From assembly GCF_001457835.1 (NCBI RefSeq), contig NZ_LN898230.1, positions 389,600 to 453,599 of the forward strand: DNA of 64,000 nucleotides, given 5' to 3'. The stretch is from Fenollaria timonensis. Its GTDB lineage: Bacteria; Bacillota; Clostridia; Tissierellales; Peptoniphilaceae. The notes beneath the pieces were generated by a model that worked only from the letters and a program-made list of their open reading frames with translations, had not been told where the DNA came from and made no database searches. This document shows, in pieces, positions 49,185-57,850 of this stretch. The position numbers were made by a program, and so were the translations under genes. Position 1 is the first letter of the stretch. Every line of letters begins with the position of its first letter.

Positions 49185-50284
49185 TGCGATTTATCGTAAC
49201 TGGTGGTGGCACTGGTGGGCATATATACCCAGCCATGACTATAGCAAAGAAATTGATTGAAAATAATCACGAAGTTATATACGTTGGCAGGAATGGCAGT
49301 CTTGAGGAAAGTCTTGTTGCCAAAGAAGATATCGAGTTTAAAGGCATAGACATAGTTAAAATACCAAAGAAGAACCCGAAGGATGCTTTTAAATTTTTGA
49401 GACTGCTTTTTAAATCGCTTGACGAGTGCAAAAAGATAATCAAAGATTTTAAGCCTGATCTAGTAATAGGAACAGGTGGTTACGTTTCAGGCCCACTTGT
49501 TTATGCGGCTCAAAAGAAAAGAATCAAGTCCATAATCTTCGAGCTAAATGTACACGCGGGTATAACTACAAGGCTTTTAAAGAAGAGAGCAACTAGGATA
49601 TTAGTTACTAACGAGAACACAAAGAAGCTTCTTAAGAGAGAAGAGATTACGGATATAGTTGGCATACCGATTAGAGAAGAGTTTGACGGTATTCATGACA
49701 AGGCTAGCCATGAGCCTTACTACGACTTTGATAATGGCAAAAAAGTTGTCTTATCATTTGGCGGAAGCGGTGGACAAAAGTCCATCAATGAAAATGTTCT
49801 TGCCATGATTAAAAAACATTATAAAGACATGGACTTCAACATCTTCCACGTGAGCGGAACTTATTCATACAATTGGTTCAAGGAAGAGCTCGACAAAGAC
49901 GGTATTGATTATACAAAAAACAATGTTCGTGTAGGTGAGTACCTATATGACATGCCGAAGGCTTTGATTGATGCTGACATGGTTATTACAAGTGCTGGTG
50001 CACTTACTCTTAATGAGGTTTCATGTGTAGCCAAGCCAGTTATAATCATTCCAAAGGCTTATGTAGTTGAGAACCATCAAGAGTACAATGCACGCTACTT
50101 TGAGGATATGGGCGCTGCTAAGATGATACTTGAAAAGGATCTTAACGAAGAGCTACTATATGATGAGGTCAACAATATACTTCACAATGAAGATATTTAC
50201 AAGTCTATGCAAAAGGGGCTTAAGAATATATTTGTCAAAAACGCAATTGATGAAATATATGATATAATTATTAAAACTATTTAA
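49184..50284 (+). CDS. murG: UDP-GlcNAc:MurNAc-pentapeptide-lipid I GlcNAc transferase
   Basis: GT-B glycosyltransferase that converts lipid I to lipid II on the inner face of the membrane. The 366-residue length is normal. The N-terminal G-loop is TGGGTGGHIYPAM (residues 6-18); a second glycine loop, LSFGGSGGQKSINE, and SAGALTLNE mark the C-terminal donor-binding domain. The start overlaps the ftsW stop (TAATG). It is followed by ftsQ after 10 nt. Confidence 0.97.
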   Translation: MRFIVTGGGTGGHIYPAMTIAKKLIENNHEVIYVGRNGSLEESLVAKEDIEFKGIDIVKIPKKNPKDAFKFLRLLFKSLDECKKIIKDFKPDLVIGTGGYVSGPLVYAAQKKRIKSIIFELNVHAGITTRLLKKRATRILVTNENTKKLLKREEITDIVGIPIREEFDGIHDKASHEPYYDFDNGKKVVLSFGGSGGQKSINENVLAMIKKHYKDMDFNIFHVSGTYSYNWFKEELDKDGIDYTKNNVRVGEYLYDMPKALIDADMVITSAGALTLNEVSCVAKPVIIIPKAYVVENHQEYNARYFEDMGAAKMILEKDLNEELLYDEVNNILHNEDIYKSMQKGLKNIFVKNAIDEIYDIIIKTI

Positions 50285-50294
50285 AGGTGAAACT

Positions 50295-51071
50295 ATGGAA
50301 CCAATGAGTAAACAGGATATAAGGAGAAAAAGAATACAAAGAGAAAGGCAAAGAAGGAGAAGTCTTTTGAGATTCTTCGTAATCACTGTCATTGTTTTTG
50401 CGTTCATATTATTTATATTCAATACAAAGCTCTTTGGTCTAAAGCATATAAATGTTAGTGGCAACAAAAACTTATCTACTGATGATATAATAAAGGCGAG
50501 CGAACTTGAAATTGGTGAGAACATTCTTAAGCAAAGCCTTACCGAAGCAAAGGCTAAGATTAAGACGAATCCATATGTTGAGGACGCACATCTAAGTAGA
50601 TCATCAAAGGATACTGTAACGATTGAAATTAAGGAAAGATTAATCGCGGCAGAATTTTTTAGCGACTCAAAATACATTTACATAGACGAGAAAGGCACTG
50701 TCCTTGAGAACAGCAGTTCATATAAGGAAGGCTACCCGCTTATAAAGAATTTTGACAAGACTCATCTTGAACAAGGCGAAAACTTTTATAATACTGAGGT
50801 CGGTGCTTCGCTTGAAGAGCTGATAGTTGAGATAAGCGCGAACAATTTAGTGAAAGAAATCAAGACTATAGAGAAGAACGCTGACTTAGAAGTTTCTCTA
50901 AACTATAGGAGCGGCCTTGTCGTTCAGCTTGGTGAGCTTAAGGACGTTAGATACAAGATGAAGGTCTTAAATGCGACCATGACTAAGCTTAAGGAAAAAG
51001 GACAAGTACCTAGGATGATTATGTTTAATAAGGGCAAGGCGCCTGTTGTAGTTTTAGATACGGGTGAATAG
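50295..51071 (+). CDS. ftsQ: Cell division protein FtsQ/DivIB
   Basis: A 258-residue bitopic membrane protein of the divisome. A very basic cytoplasmic tail (about 1-23) is followed by a transmembrane helix (about 24-42), then the POTRA domain beginning LKHINVSGNKNLSTDDIIKA (about 47-115), then a beta domain ending in the GKAPVVVLD strand. It binds FtsL and DivIC and helps to activate septal synthesis. AGGTG lies before the ATG. In most Firmicutes ftsA or ftsZ would follow soon; here two DUF881 genes come first. Confidence 0.92.
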   Translation: MEPMSKQDIRRKRIQRERQRRRSLLRFFVITVIVFAFILFIFNTKLFGLKHINVSGNKNLSTDDIIKASELEIGENILKQSLTEAKAKIKTNPYVEDAHLSRSSKDTVTIEIKERLIAAEFFSDSKYIYIDEKGTVLENSSSYKEGYPLIKNFDKTHLEQGENFYNTEVGASLEELIVEISANNLVKEIKTIEKNADLEVSLNYRSGLVVQLGELKDVRYKMKVLNATMTKLKEKGQVPRMIMFNKGKAPVVVLDTGE

Positions 51072-51794
51072 ATGAAAATTGATAAGAAAAAAATATTGCT
51101 ATTCATAGCTAGTGTAATTATAGGTCTTTCGATAACGATGCAGCTTAAGACAGTGAAGAAAACTGTTGGCAACCCTCTAAATGTAAAGAGGGCGCAAGAG
51201 CTTGCTCAAAGAGTAAAATCATTAGAAGAAGAGAGAGACGGCTTATTGCAAAGGCTTGACGAGACAGAGGAAAAGCTTAGAGAGTATGAAAAACCTGGCT
51301 CGAGCAATAATGAGATAGCAAAAAAATTATACGAAGAAACTGAAAAATATAAGATGATAGCTGGCTACACAGATCTAAAGGGCAAGGGCATCATACTAAC
51401 TATAGATGAGCCAAAACTTGCCGATGGTGAGGTGAGCTTTGGTATACAAAACGATATAGATTTGATTCTTAGCGCCATTAGCGTTTTAAATAGCGCTGGA
51501 GCTGAGGCTATATCCATAAACGAAGAGAGATACACATCATTTACTGAGATAGTAAGTGCAGGTAAACACATAGAAGTTGGTGGAGTAAGTACGTCTGCAC
51601 CCATTGTTATAAAGGCTATAGGTGACGCTGACACGATGCAATCGGCTATTGAGTTTAAAGGCGGAATTAAAGATGAGTTGCAAAACTATAACTACCAAGT
51701 CATATTAACTGTAAGAGACGATATAATTATACCGAGATACAAAAAGAGCATCGACTTTCTATACGCAAAGCCTGCTAATGACGTGCAAGAATGA
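51072..51794 (+). CDS. DUF881 family membrane-anchored protein (first copy)
   Basis: A 240-residue protein with an N-terminal membrane anchor (about residues 8-23), a coiled coil (about 40-75, RVKSLEEERDGLLQRLDETE) and a C-terminal DUF881 domain (about 95-235) containing GKGIILTIDEPK and LNSAGAEAISINEERYTS. DUF881 proteins (YlxW/YlxX in B. subtilis) are commonly encoded by the division cluster, and their function is not established. It starts immediately after the ftsQ stop and overlaps the second copy by 4 nt, so it is strictly co-translated. Confidence 0.88.
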   Translation: MKIDKKKILLFIASVIIGLSITMQLKTVKKTVGNPLNVKRAQELAQRVKSLEEERDGLLQRLDETEEKLREYEKPGSSNNEIAKKLYEETEKYKMIAGYTDLKGKGIILTIDEPKLADGEVSFGIQNDIDLILSAISVLNSAGAEAISINEERYTSFTEIVSAGKHIEVGGVSTSAPIVIKAIGDADTMQSAIEFKGGIKDELQNYNYQVILTVRDDIIIPRYKKSIDFLYAKPANDVQE

Positions 51795-52513
51795 AGCATA
51801 AGATTAAACGCGTTGTGCTTGTCATAATATATATACTTGTAGGAATTTTCCTTGGCTTATACTTAAAGACAGACAGAGAATTTTATGAGCCTTTAAGCAT
51901 AAACAAGATGAAGGAGACAAGCATCAAGGTAAAGAATTTAAAAGCAGAGATCAAGAGCATTAATGAAGAGCTCGACAAGCAAGAGAAAAAGCTTGAGACT
52001 TTGGATAAACTAGTTAAGAACGATAGTGATTTTTTAGCATTTTTAAATGAAGAAAAATTATTTTATCAGATGATATCAGGAGACGTTGATTTTGAAGGCC
52101 CAGGCATAGTACTTACCATAAGTGAGGAAGCTGTCGATAGGCCAGTCAAGAGGACTGATGTGGTTCACGATAGCGACTTACTAAGGATAATCAATGACCT
52201 AAAGGATTCAGGCGCCGAAGCCATCAGCATAAACGATTTAAGAGTTTATTCAAGGACTGGAGTTAAGTGCAATGGACCAGTTGTTAGGCTCAACGGAAGA
52301 ACTAAGGGCGCGCCATTTGTTATAAAGGCGATAGGCAACAGTGATAAGCTTTACTCAGCGATTAAGTCGCCAGGTACTTTTGCTAGCATCTTAGAGACCA
52401 TAAACCCAATTAAGCTTGATATAGAGCAAAGTGAAAATGTTCTTGTTAAGAAAAAGATAGACGAGGACAAGATTATATATTCAGAAAAATTGACAGGAGA
52501 GGATAAAAAATGA
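51791..52513 (+). CDS. DUF881 family membrane-anchored protein (second copy)
   Basis: The second, diverged DUF881 protein is also 240 residues. Anchor helix at about 7-24, coiled coil (about 45-75, IKSINEELDKQEKKLETLDK), then the domain with GPGIVLTISEEA and LKDSGAEAISINDLRVYS. The two copies share domain order and length and probably arose by duplication, which may let them pair. It overlaps its upstream neighbour by 4 nt and the sbp gene by 4 nt. Confidence 0.88.
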   Translation: MKHKIKRVVLVIIYILVGIFLGLYLKTDREFYEPLSINKMKETSIKVKNLKAEIKSINEELDKQEKKLETLDKLVKNDSDFLAFLNEEKLFYQMISGDVDFEGPGIVLTISEEAVDRPVKRTDVVHDSDLLRIINDLKDSGAEAISINDLRVYSRTGVKCNGPVVRLNGRTKGAPFVIKAIGNSDKLYSAIKSPGTFASILETINPIKLDIEQSENVLVKKKIDEDKIIYSEKLTGEDKK

Positions 52514-52842
52514 TTATTGCACTCATTGGTATAATAATCGGAATAATAATCGGCTACGTACTTCCATATAGCTACAATCCATATTATTCCTTGTATATAT
52601 CCATGGCGCTACTAGCTGCGATTGACTCAGTTTTTGGTGGTATTAACGCACACATGGACAACAATTTTAACAATAAGCTTTTTTTATCGGGTCTTATTGG
52701 TAACTCCTTAATCGCGGCGCTGCTTACTTGGCTAGGCGATATTCTTAGCATACCTTTATATTATGCGGCGATTTTCGTCTTTGGAGGAAGAATTTTTAAC
52801 AATTTTGCGACAATTAGAAGAAAAATACTAAACAAAATGTAG
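52510..52842 (+). CDS. sbp: Small basic membrane protein (Sbp/DUF1290)
   Basis: A 110-residue hydrophobic protein with about three to four transmembrane helices and the conserved DUF1290 core YISMALLAAIDSVFGGINAH. In B. subtilis sbp lies between the ylxW/ylxX genes and ftsA; its role is unknown. The start overlaps the second DUF881 gene (ATGA). ftsZ starts 67 nt downstream, in the place where ftsA would be expected first. Confidence 0.88.
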   Translation: MIIALIGIIIGIIIGYVLPYSYNPYYSLYISMALLAAIDSVFGGINAHMDNNFNNKLFLSGLIGNSLIAALLTWLGDILSIPLYYAAIFVFGGRIFNNFATIRRKILNKM

Positions 52843-52909
52843 ATTTTGTGGTAGAATATAAGTAATAGAGTAAATAATTAAATACTTAGTATAAAAGGAG
52901 GATTCGTAA

Positions 52910-53995
52910 ATGATTGATTTTGATGTAGAAATTGACCAATTTGCCAAAATTAAAGTTATAGGTGTTGGCGGAGCAGGTAACAACGCCGTTAACAGAATGG
53001 TTGATGCAGGCGTAAAGGGTGTTGAATTTATTGCAGTTAACACAGATAGACAAGCTCTTGCATCATCAAAGGCACAAAACAAAATTCAAATAGGAGATAA
53101 GGTTACAAAAGGTTTAGGCGCTGGAGCTAACCCAGAAGTTGGTTCACAAGCAGCTCTTGAAGATAAAGAAGGCATCACTGAAATGCTTAAAGGCACTGAC
53201 ATGGTATTTATCACAGCCGGTATGGGCGGTGGAACAGGTACTGGTGCCGCACCTATCATTGCGCAATTAGCAAAGGAACAAGGCATACTAACTGTAGGCG
53301 TTGTAACTAGACCATTTGGCTTTGAAGGTATGAAGAGAGCAAAGAATGCATCTCAAGGAATTAGCCAATTACTTGAAGTGGTTGATACTCTAGTAACTAT
53401 TCCGAACGACAGACTTCTTCAAATAGCTGACAAGAAAACTTCATTAAAAGATGCTTTCATTATGGCTGACGAAGTACTTAAACAAGGTATACAAGGTATA
53501 TCTGATCTAATCAGTGTACCAAACCTAATCAACCTAGACTTTGCTGACGTTAAGACTATCATGGAACAAAAGGGTATTGCTCACATGGGTATAGGCTTTG
53601 CTCAAGGAGACAACAGAGCTACTGACGCAGCTAAGCTTGCTATCAAGTCACCACTACTTGAAACATCCATAGAAGGATCTAAGTCCGTTCTATTAAACAT
53701 CACAGGTGGTACAGACCTTGGTATGTTCGAAGTAAATGAAGCCGCAGACTTAATCAGACAATCAGTTGCTGATGATGCAAACATCATCTTCGGTGCTGGT
53801 ATCGATGAAAGCCTTGGCGATTCTATTAAGATAACTGTTATCGCTACAGAATTTGAAGATGAATCTAAACCTGCTAAAAAAGATTCAAATAAGGATTCTG
53901 ATGTAGAAGAAGAAAAGTACGAAGAAAAGAGAAGTGAACCTACTTCAAGCTTCGACGATTCTTTATTAGTACCTGATTTTTTAAAGAATAATTAA
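52910..53995 (+). CDS. ftsZ: Cell division protein FtsZ
   Basis: Tubulin-like GTPase that forms the Z-ring. It has 361 residues. GTP-binding features: [16 protein letters not shown] (about 15-30), the tubulin signature [10 protein letters not shown] (about residues 104-113) and the T7 loop with [12 protein letters not shown] short acidic linker (about 315-345, Lys/Glu/Asp/Ser) leads to the C-terminal peptide [13 protein letters not shown], which binds FtsA or SepF in other species. AAAGGAGG precedes the ATG. nrdR follows after 2 nt. Confidence 0.97.
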   Translation: MIDFDVEIDQFAKIKVIGVGGAGNNAVNRMVDAGVKGVEFIAVNTDRQALASSKAQNKIQIGDKVTKGLGAGANPEVGSQAALEDKEGITEMLKGTDMVFITAGMGGGTGTGAAPIIAQLAKEQGILTVGVVTRPFGFEGMKRAKNASQGISQLLEVVDTLVTIPNDRLLQIADKKTSLKDAFIMADEVLKQGIQGISDLISVPNLINLDFADVKTIMEQKGIAHMGIGFAQGDNRATDAAKLAIKSPLLETSIEGSKSVLLNITGGTDLGMFEVNEAADLIRQSVADDANIIFGAGIDESLGDSIKITVIATEFEDESKPAKKDSNKDSDVEEEKYEEKRSEPTSSFDDSLLVPDFLKNN

Positions 53996-53997
53996 TT

Positions 53998-54459
53998 ATG
54001 AAGTGTCCTTTTTGTTCTTACGAAGATTCAAAAGTACTAGATTCAAGACCTACTAATGAGGGTACTGCGATTAGGAGACGTAGAGAGTGTCTTCGCTGTA
54101 AAAAAAGATTTACAACATATGAAAAAATTGAAGAAACACCTTTAATAGTTGTCAAGAAAAACGGAGACAGAGAGACATTTGACAGAAGTAAGATATTAAA
54201 GGGCGTAATCAAATCTTGCGAGAAAAGACCTGTTAGCCTAAGTCAAATTGAAGGCTTGGCAGATAGTGTTGAGGAAAAGCTTATGAGCACGATGAAGAAA
54301 GAAGTTTCATCTACCGAAGTAGGCGAGCTTATTATGCAAGGCCTTAAGGAGATAGACCAAGTAGCTTATGTAAGATTTGCTTCAGTATACAGAGAGTTTA
54401 AAGATACTCAATCATTTATGAAAGAGCTCCAAAAGATAATAGACGAACAAAACAATTAG
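53998..54459 (+). CDS. nrdR: Transcriptional repressor NrdR
   Basis: A 153-residue nucleotide-sensing repressor of ribonucleotide reductase genes. The N-terminal zinc ribbon has MKCPFC...[13 protein letters not shown] with two Cys pairs (residues 3/6 and about 31/34), followed by an ATP-cone domain (about 49-139) starting [17 protein letters not shown]. It binds dATP/ATP and NrdR boxes. It is joined to ftsZ by a 2-nt gap and followed by a very strong terminator. No nrd genes are in the window, so its targets lie elsewhere. Confidence 0.96.
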   Translation: MKCPFCSYEDSKVLDSRPTNEGTAIRRRRECLRCKKRFTTYEKIEETPLIVVKKNGDRETFDRSKILKGVIKSCEKRPVSLSQIEGLADSVEEKLMSTMKKEVSSTEVGELIMQGLKEIDQVAYVRFASVYREFKDTQSFMKELQKIIDEQNN

Positions 54460-54465
54460 TATAAG

Positions 54466-54500
54466 AAATGCCTTTCTTGTTTTACAGGAAAGGCATTTTT
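54466..54500 (+). terminator. Terminator of the dcw operon
   Basis: A 15-bp stem (54466-54480 with 54484-54498, one wobble pair) with a 3-nt loop is followed by TTTTT. It starts 6 nt after the nrdR stop. Confidence 0.93.
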
Positions 54501-54527
54501 GTGATTTATTCAATACTATTAATATAG

Positions 54528-54558
54528 AAGAGGCTAGTCTTTATTTGACTAGCCTCTT
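54528..54558 (-). terminator. Hairpin after the minus-strand secreted-protein gene
   Basis: A perfect 12-bp stem (54528-54539 with 54547-54558) lies 7 bp beyond the stop of the minus-strand gene. The U-tract after it is weak in either direction, but its place between convergent genes suggests a terminator. Confidence 0.65.
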
Positions 54559-54565
54559 TGTATCA

Positions 54566-56044
54566 TTATTTCTTTTTACTTACTTGTTTTTTATAAACAT
54601 TGTCATACCACGCTTGCTTTGAAACTATTAATGTCTCTAAAGAAGCATTCTTGCTCTTATAAAGCTTTTCGTGAAGTGCTTGACAATCTCTCAAGTCATT
54701 TAATGTTAAATCTGGATAATCTTTAAGGCCATAAGTACCATTAACAAAGATGGCGTATTCAAGATCGCCATTCTTCTTAATCCAGCTATTGCAAGTCGCT
54801 TCAACACCATTTAGCATCTTCTTTATAAATTCAGTATTGACAGGCTTTTCTTTAAGCAGGTCTTCGTACATAAGAGCCTTTAAGCCCATTAGGTGATGGT
54901 TTAGTGAAGAGTGCGTCATACCGATGTAGTACTCGGCGCCGTAGTCCATAACCAAGTAGGCATCTTCTTTATAAGGGATTTTAATCGCGTTTTGATTAGC
55001 GTATTTTTTGTAATAAGTCAAGATCTTATCGGCAAGCTCTAAATATTTTTCATCTTGAAACTTTTCATACATTCTTAAGCAGATGTAGGCGTAATCAAGA
55101 TTCCATCTTGTATCGAAGTAGCCTTTCTCAATGTTGTAGTCAGCCTTTAGCCACTCACTTCTATATGGAATAGGGTAGTAGCCTTCATCATTAAGCTTCT
55201 TCGCTGTATCGTCTATAAGTTTTGCTGTCATAGCTTGAGAGAATTTACTGTCTATCGTATCTAAATGAGTGTTTGCAATATATATAGCGCCTTGCAAAAA
55301 GAAGTAGCTCTCCTTATATGGCACCGAGCGCGGATTCATTTGATAGTAGTAGCCATCAGGAATGATGCAATGCTTATCAAGTCTGTACTTCATGTCTACT
55401 AGCTTAAACGCTTCTGGCGTTTGGAATGGTTTTTCATCCATGCTCACGTAGCAAATGCTGTATTTAATGTCTTTTTTCTCGTCTTTGATATCCTTAAGCT
55501 TTAATTTTATTTTTAGCTTTGTCTTGTCATAAGTAATTTCGCTTTCGATATTCACTTTGTCAATAATATTGTCTTGAACATCTTTATAAGCATTGATGGC
55601 CGTAATCACATAGTATTTTTCGCCGCTATGCAAAATAACAATGTTTGGATTTTTCACATTGAATTCTTTTTTCTCTATGTTAATAAGTTTCGAAGCCTCA
55701 TCAATGTATTCGCAACTCGCATCTTTCATTTCGATAGGAAAATCAATATCTAAACTGTCTTTGCCATCAAAAGTACCTGTGATAAACTTAAGCTTGGCGC
55801 CTTTAAACTCAAAGCCATCTTCTTTAGTTTCTTTAGTTTCTTCAGTTTTCTTAGCTTCATTAGTTTCTTTAACTGCTTCAGTCTCTGTAGTTTCCTCAGT
55901 TTTTTCAGTTTTCTTAGTTTCTTTAGCTGTTTCCTCGGCATAAGCTGTATTTTTTGTGCCTAACACGAGTAAAAATACACTCAGCGTTATTAGCAAGACA
56001 AATATATTAAATTTTATTTTTATTTTTATTTTATTTATTTTCAT
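54566..56044 (-). CDS. Exported protein of unknown function with a Thr/Glu/Lys-rich repeat region
   Basis: A 492-residue protein. A signal peptide (about residues 10-35, ending NTAYA) is followed by a low-complexity stretch of Glu-Thr-Lys repeats (about 36-73), probably a flexible wall-spanning linker. A beta-rich domain (about 78-205) and a helical region (about 250-485) follow. The helical region has pairs of helices such as WNLDYAYICLRMYEKF and YADKILTYY-like segments, reminiscent of alpha/alpha-toroid enzymes, but no catalytic motif that I can name. Its promoter region contains a long inverted repeat. It is a single-gene unit between the dcw operon and the DUF4097 pair. Function unknown; the helical half may bind or modify glycans (speculative). 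Confidence 0.75.
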   Translation of the reverse strand: MKINKIKIKIKFNIFVLLITLSVFLLVLGTKNTAYAEETAKETKKTEKTEETTETEAVKETNEAKKTEETKETKEDGFEFKGAKLKFITGTFDGKDSLDIDFPIEMKDASCEYIDEASKLINIEKKEFNVKNPNIVILHSGEKYYVITAINAYKDVQDNIIDKVNIESEITYDKTKLKIKLKLKDIKDEKKDIKYSICYVSMDEKPFQTPEAFKLVDMKYRLDKHCIIPDGYYYQMNPRSVPYKESYFFLQGAIYIANTHLDTIDSKFSQAMTAKLIDDTAKKLNDEGYYPIPYRSEWLKADYNIEKGYFDTRWNLDYAYICLRMYEKFQDEKYLELADKILTYYKKYANQNAIKIPYKEDAYLVMDYGAEYYIGMTHSSLNHHLMGLKALMYEDLLKEKPVNTEFIKKMLNGVEATCNSWIKKNGDLEYAIFVNGTYGLKDYPDLTLNDLRDCQALHEKLYKSKNASLETLIVSKQAWYDNVYKKQVSKKK

Positions 56045-56053
56045 TATATTCTC

Positions 56054-56116
56054 CTATAATTATAGTTTCTTAACTCTTAGCACTATAATTATACATTAAA
56101 AGACTTCGATTTACAA
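56054..56116 (-). promoter_or_regulatory. Promoter with 12-bp inverted repeat (minus strand)
   Basis: On the minus strand, TTGTAA (56111-56116) and TATAAT (56087-56092) are 18 bp apart. The -10 box lies within the first arm of a perfect 12-bp inverted repeat (56081-56092 with 56054-56065, 15-nt spacer). The second arm lies just before the ribosome binding site. It could be an operator or an mRNA leader hairpin. Confidence 0.65.
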
Positions 56117-56138
56117 GAAATTTAACAGCTTTGTAAAG

Positions 56139-56172
56139 AAAAAAATCCTGGTCACATAAGTGATCAGGATTT
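56139..56172 (-). terminator. Terminator of the DUF2089-DUF4097 operon
   Basis: A 13-bp stem (56143-56155 with 56160-56172, one G.U pair) with a 4-nt loop is followed on the minus strand by seven U residues (A-run 56139-56145). It lies 18 bp beyond the DUF4097 stop. Confidence 0.92.
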
Positions 56173-56190
56173 GTGATGGGAATATTAGAC

Positions 56191-57315
56191 TTATTCGATG
56201 ATGATAGGTCCATTGCTTGTCTTTATATCACCGAATAGAGTAAGGTCTGAATCGTTATTAAGTACTGCTGTACTTAATTCGTCACCGTCTTCATCAAGCT
56301 TAAATCTGCTGTCATCGAAGATGGCTGGGCATGTATATTTACTTAGGCCTCTTAGATTAAACTTGACATTTCTGCTAACGCTTTCTAATTCAACTGTGAC
56401 AGGTCCATTGCTATTAGTTATTATGATGTTTTCGGCGCAGTTGAAGACGTCTTTAACATCGACATAAGCGTTTGTTGTGTGAGCTTCTAGATTAACAAAT
56501 GGTGTGTTATGCATAGTTATTTCAGCGTTTGTTGTATTTATAAGAAGGTCAGTAAACTTTGCATCTTTTATCTTAACTGAATCGTTAGTAGTTTTAAGTT
56601 CTGATTTGCCAATGATTGAGTCTTCGATCTTGATTTTGTCATTGCTTGTTGTTAAGTATAGCTCATCGCAATTGACTGAGTCAAGAATTATCTTGTCATT
56701 GCTTGTCTTAACATCAACTTTGGCAAAGCTTAAGGCAGGTACTAAGACTTTTAAGCTAACTGCAAAGTCTTTTTTAGTAAAACTTTCGTAGTTTGGCTCG
56801 ATAAGTATTTCTTTATCATCGATAAAGCAGTTTATGAACTCATAATCGCCAGGAATAGTTTTTTTATCTGTGTAATAGATTTTGCCAAAGATTTCAATTT
56901 GATCTGAGCTCGATGGAAGTATCTCTACTTTTTCATTAGTATTATTTATTATTAAATCATATTTTTTATTCTTGTCAACATCAAGTTTAAGTGTTGCGAA
57001 CTTTTTGTTTTTGAATCTATCATCAAAGCTGTAGCTTGCGTATATATGGCCGTCTCTCATGCCTTTCTCAGCAGTTTCTAGTGACTTACTAACTATTTTG
57101 TTAACAAAGTTTGAGATTTTGTTTGCGAATTTGTCTGACGCATCAAAAACGTCGTAATCGTCGCCTTCAATATGGATTTCATTTCTCTTTTTATTTGGCT
57201 TATAAGCTTTTTCGCCTTTCTTTTCACCAACAGCGTTAAGAAGTTTTAGCGCCTCTTCTTCATCGATCTTGCCGTCCTTTAACATTTTAAGGATCATAAT
57301 TTTTTCTTCAGACAT
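56191..57315 (-). CDS. DUF4097 family protein with N-terminal SHOCT-like domain
   Basis: A 374-residue protein. The N-terminal ~30 residues (MILKMLKDGKIDEEEALKLL) are the short helical module found in YvlB-type proteins. After a Lys-rich linker, residues about 110-374 form a repetitive beta structure with recurring TTSNDKI, TTNDSVKI, TTNAEITM and TSNGPI units, typical of DUF4097 (putative adhesin/LiaG-like) beta-helices. There is no signal peptide or membrane helix, so it is probably cytoplasmic. It is encoded directly behind a DUF2089 regulator, a frequent pairing in Firmicutes whose function is unknown. AAAGGAGGT precedes the ATG, lying in the end of the upstream gene. Confidence 0.85.
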   Translation of the reverse strand: MSEEKIMILKMLKDGKIDEEEALKLLNAVGEKKGEKAYKPNKKRNEIHIEGDDYDVFDASDKFANKISNFVNKIVSKSLETAEKGMRDGHIYASYSFDDRFKNKKFATLKLDVDKNKKYDLIINNTNEKVEILPSSSDQIEIFGKIYYTDKKTIPGDYEFINCFIDDKEILIEPNYESFTKKDFAVSLKVLVPALSFAKVDVKTSNDKIILDSVNCDELYLTTSNDKIKIEDSIIGKSELKTTNDSVKIKDAKFTDLLINTTNAEITMHNTPFVNLEAHTTNAYVDVKDVFNCAENIIITNSNGPVTVELESVSRNVKFNLRGLSKYTCPAIFDDSRFKLDEDGDELSTAVLNNDSDLTLFGDIKTSNGPIIIE

Positions 57316-57316
57316 T

Positions 57317-57682
57317 TTAAACCTCCTTTAGTTCTAAAAGCATTTTTTCTGCTTCACTACTTGTTATTGTACCGCTATTTAAGAGCTCAAGTATTTCTTT
57401 TTCACTAGTTGAACTCTTTTGATCAGAGATGATCTCATTGATTTGATCAAGCTTTTTAATTACAGTGGGGTAGGATATACCCAAAGCTCTTTCAATCTCT
57501 TTAATATTGCCTCTTTTTAATAGAAAAGTCTTAATAAAGTCAATCTGCTCGCTGTTAAGCTTGTAGAATGAGTTATTCTCGAACCTTCCTTCTATAGTCG
57601 TGTTGCAATTGTCACAAACTAACCTTTCTATGTATAGTTTTGAACCGCAAACAGGACATTCATTTAATGCTTTATTAATCAT
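57317..57682 (-). CDS. DUF2089 family zinc-ribbon/HTH regulator
   Basis: A 121-residue probable transcription regulator. The N-terminal zinc ribbon has CPVCGSKLYIERLVCDNCNT (four Cys, residues about 9-29). A helix-turn-helix follows with IKEIERALGISYPTVIKKLD (about 57-76), and the C-terminal helix pair (ILELLNSGTITSSEAEKML) resembles the module at the start of the downstream DUF4097 protein. The frame is open to 57730, but ATG 57682 has AAGGAGGACGCT in front and a consensus promoter 20 bp upstream. It probably regulates its own two-gene operon; the target genes are otherwise unknown. Confidence 0.87.
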   Translation of the reverse strand: MINKALNECPVCGSKLYIERLVCDNCNTTIEGRFENNSFYKLNSEQIDFIKTFLLKRGNIKEIERALGISYPTVIKKLDQINEIISDQKSSTSEKEILELLNSGTITSSEAEKMLLELKEV

Positions 57683-57701
57683 AGCGTCCTCCTTTATTAA
57701 G

Positions 57702-57730
57702 ATTATACATCTATTAATTAAATATGTCAA
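57702..57730 (-). promoter_or_regulatory. Consensus promoter of the DUF2089-DUF4097 operon
   Basis: On the minus strand, TTGACA (57725-57730) and TATAAT (57702-57707) have a 17-bp spacer, matching the sigma-A consensus at all positions. Confidence 0.88.
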
Positions 57731-57805
57731 TATATTTTTGATAATAATTTAAAAATATTTATTATTTACTTAAAACTATTAATATTAAAATAATAAAAAT
57801 TAATG

Positions 57806-57835
57806 TTGGACATCTTGAAGCTTATTTGATATAAT
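57806..57835 (+). promoter_or_regulatory. Probable promoter of rarA
   Basis: TTGGAC (57806-57811) and TATAAT (57830-57835), 18 bp apart, lie 15 bp before the start codon of rarA. Confidence 0.7.
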
Positions 57836-57850
57836 AAAAATGGTGAGAAA

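Noticed and set aside
55641-55943. Ser/Val-rich 100-codon plus-strand frame and a Lys-Leu-rich minus frame
   Set aside because: Both are shadows of the Glu-Thr-Lys repeat of the exported protein; the repetitive composition follows from the coding repeat.
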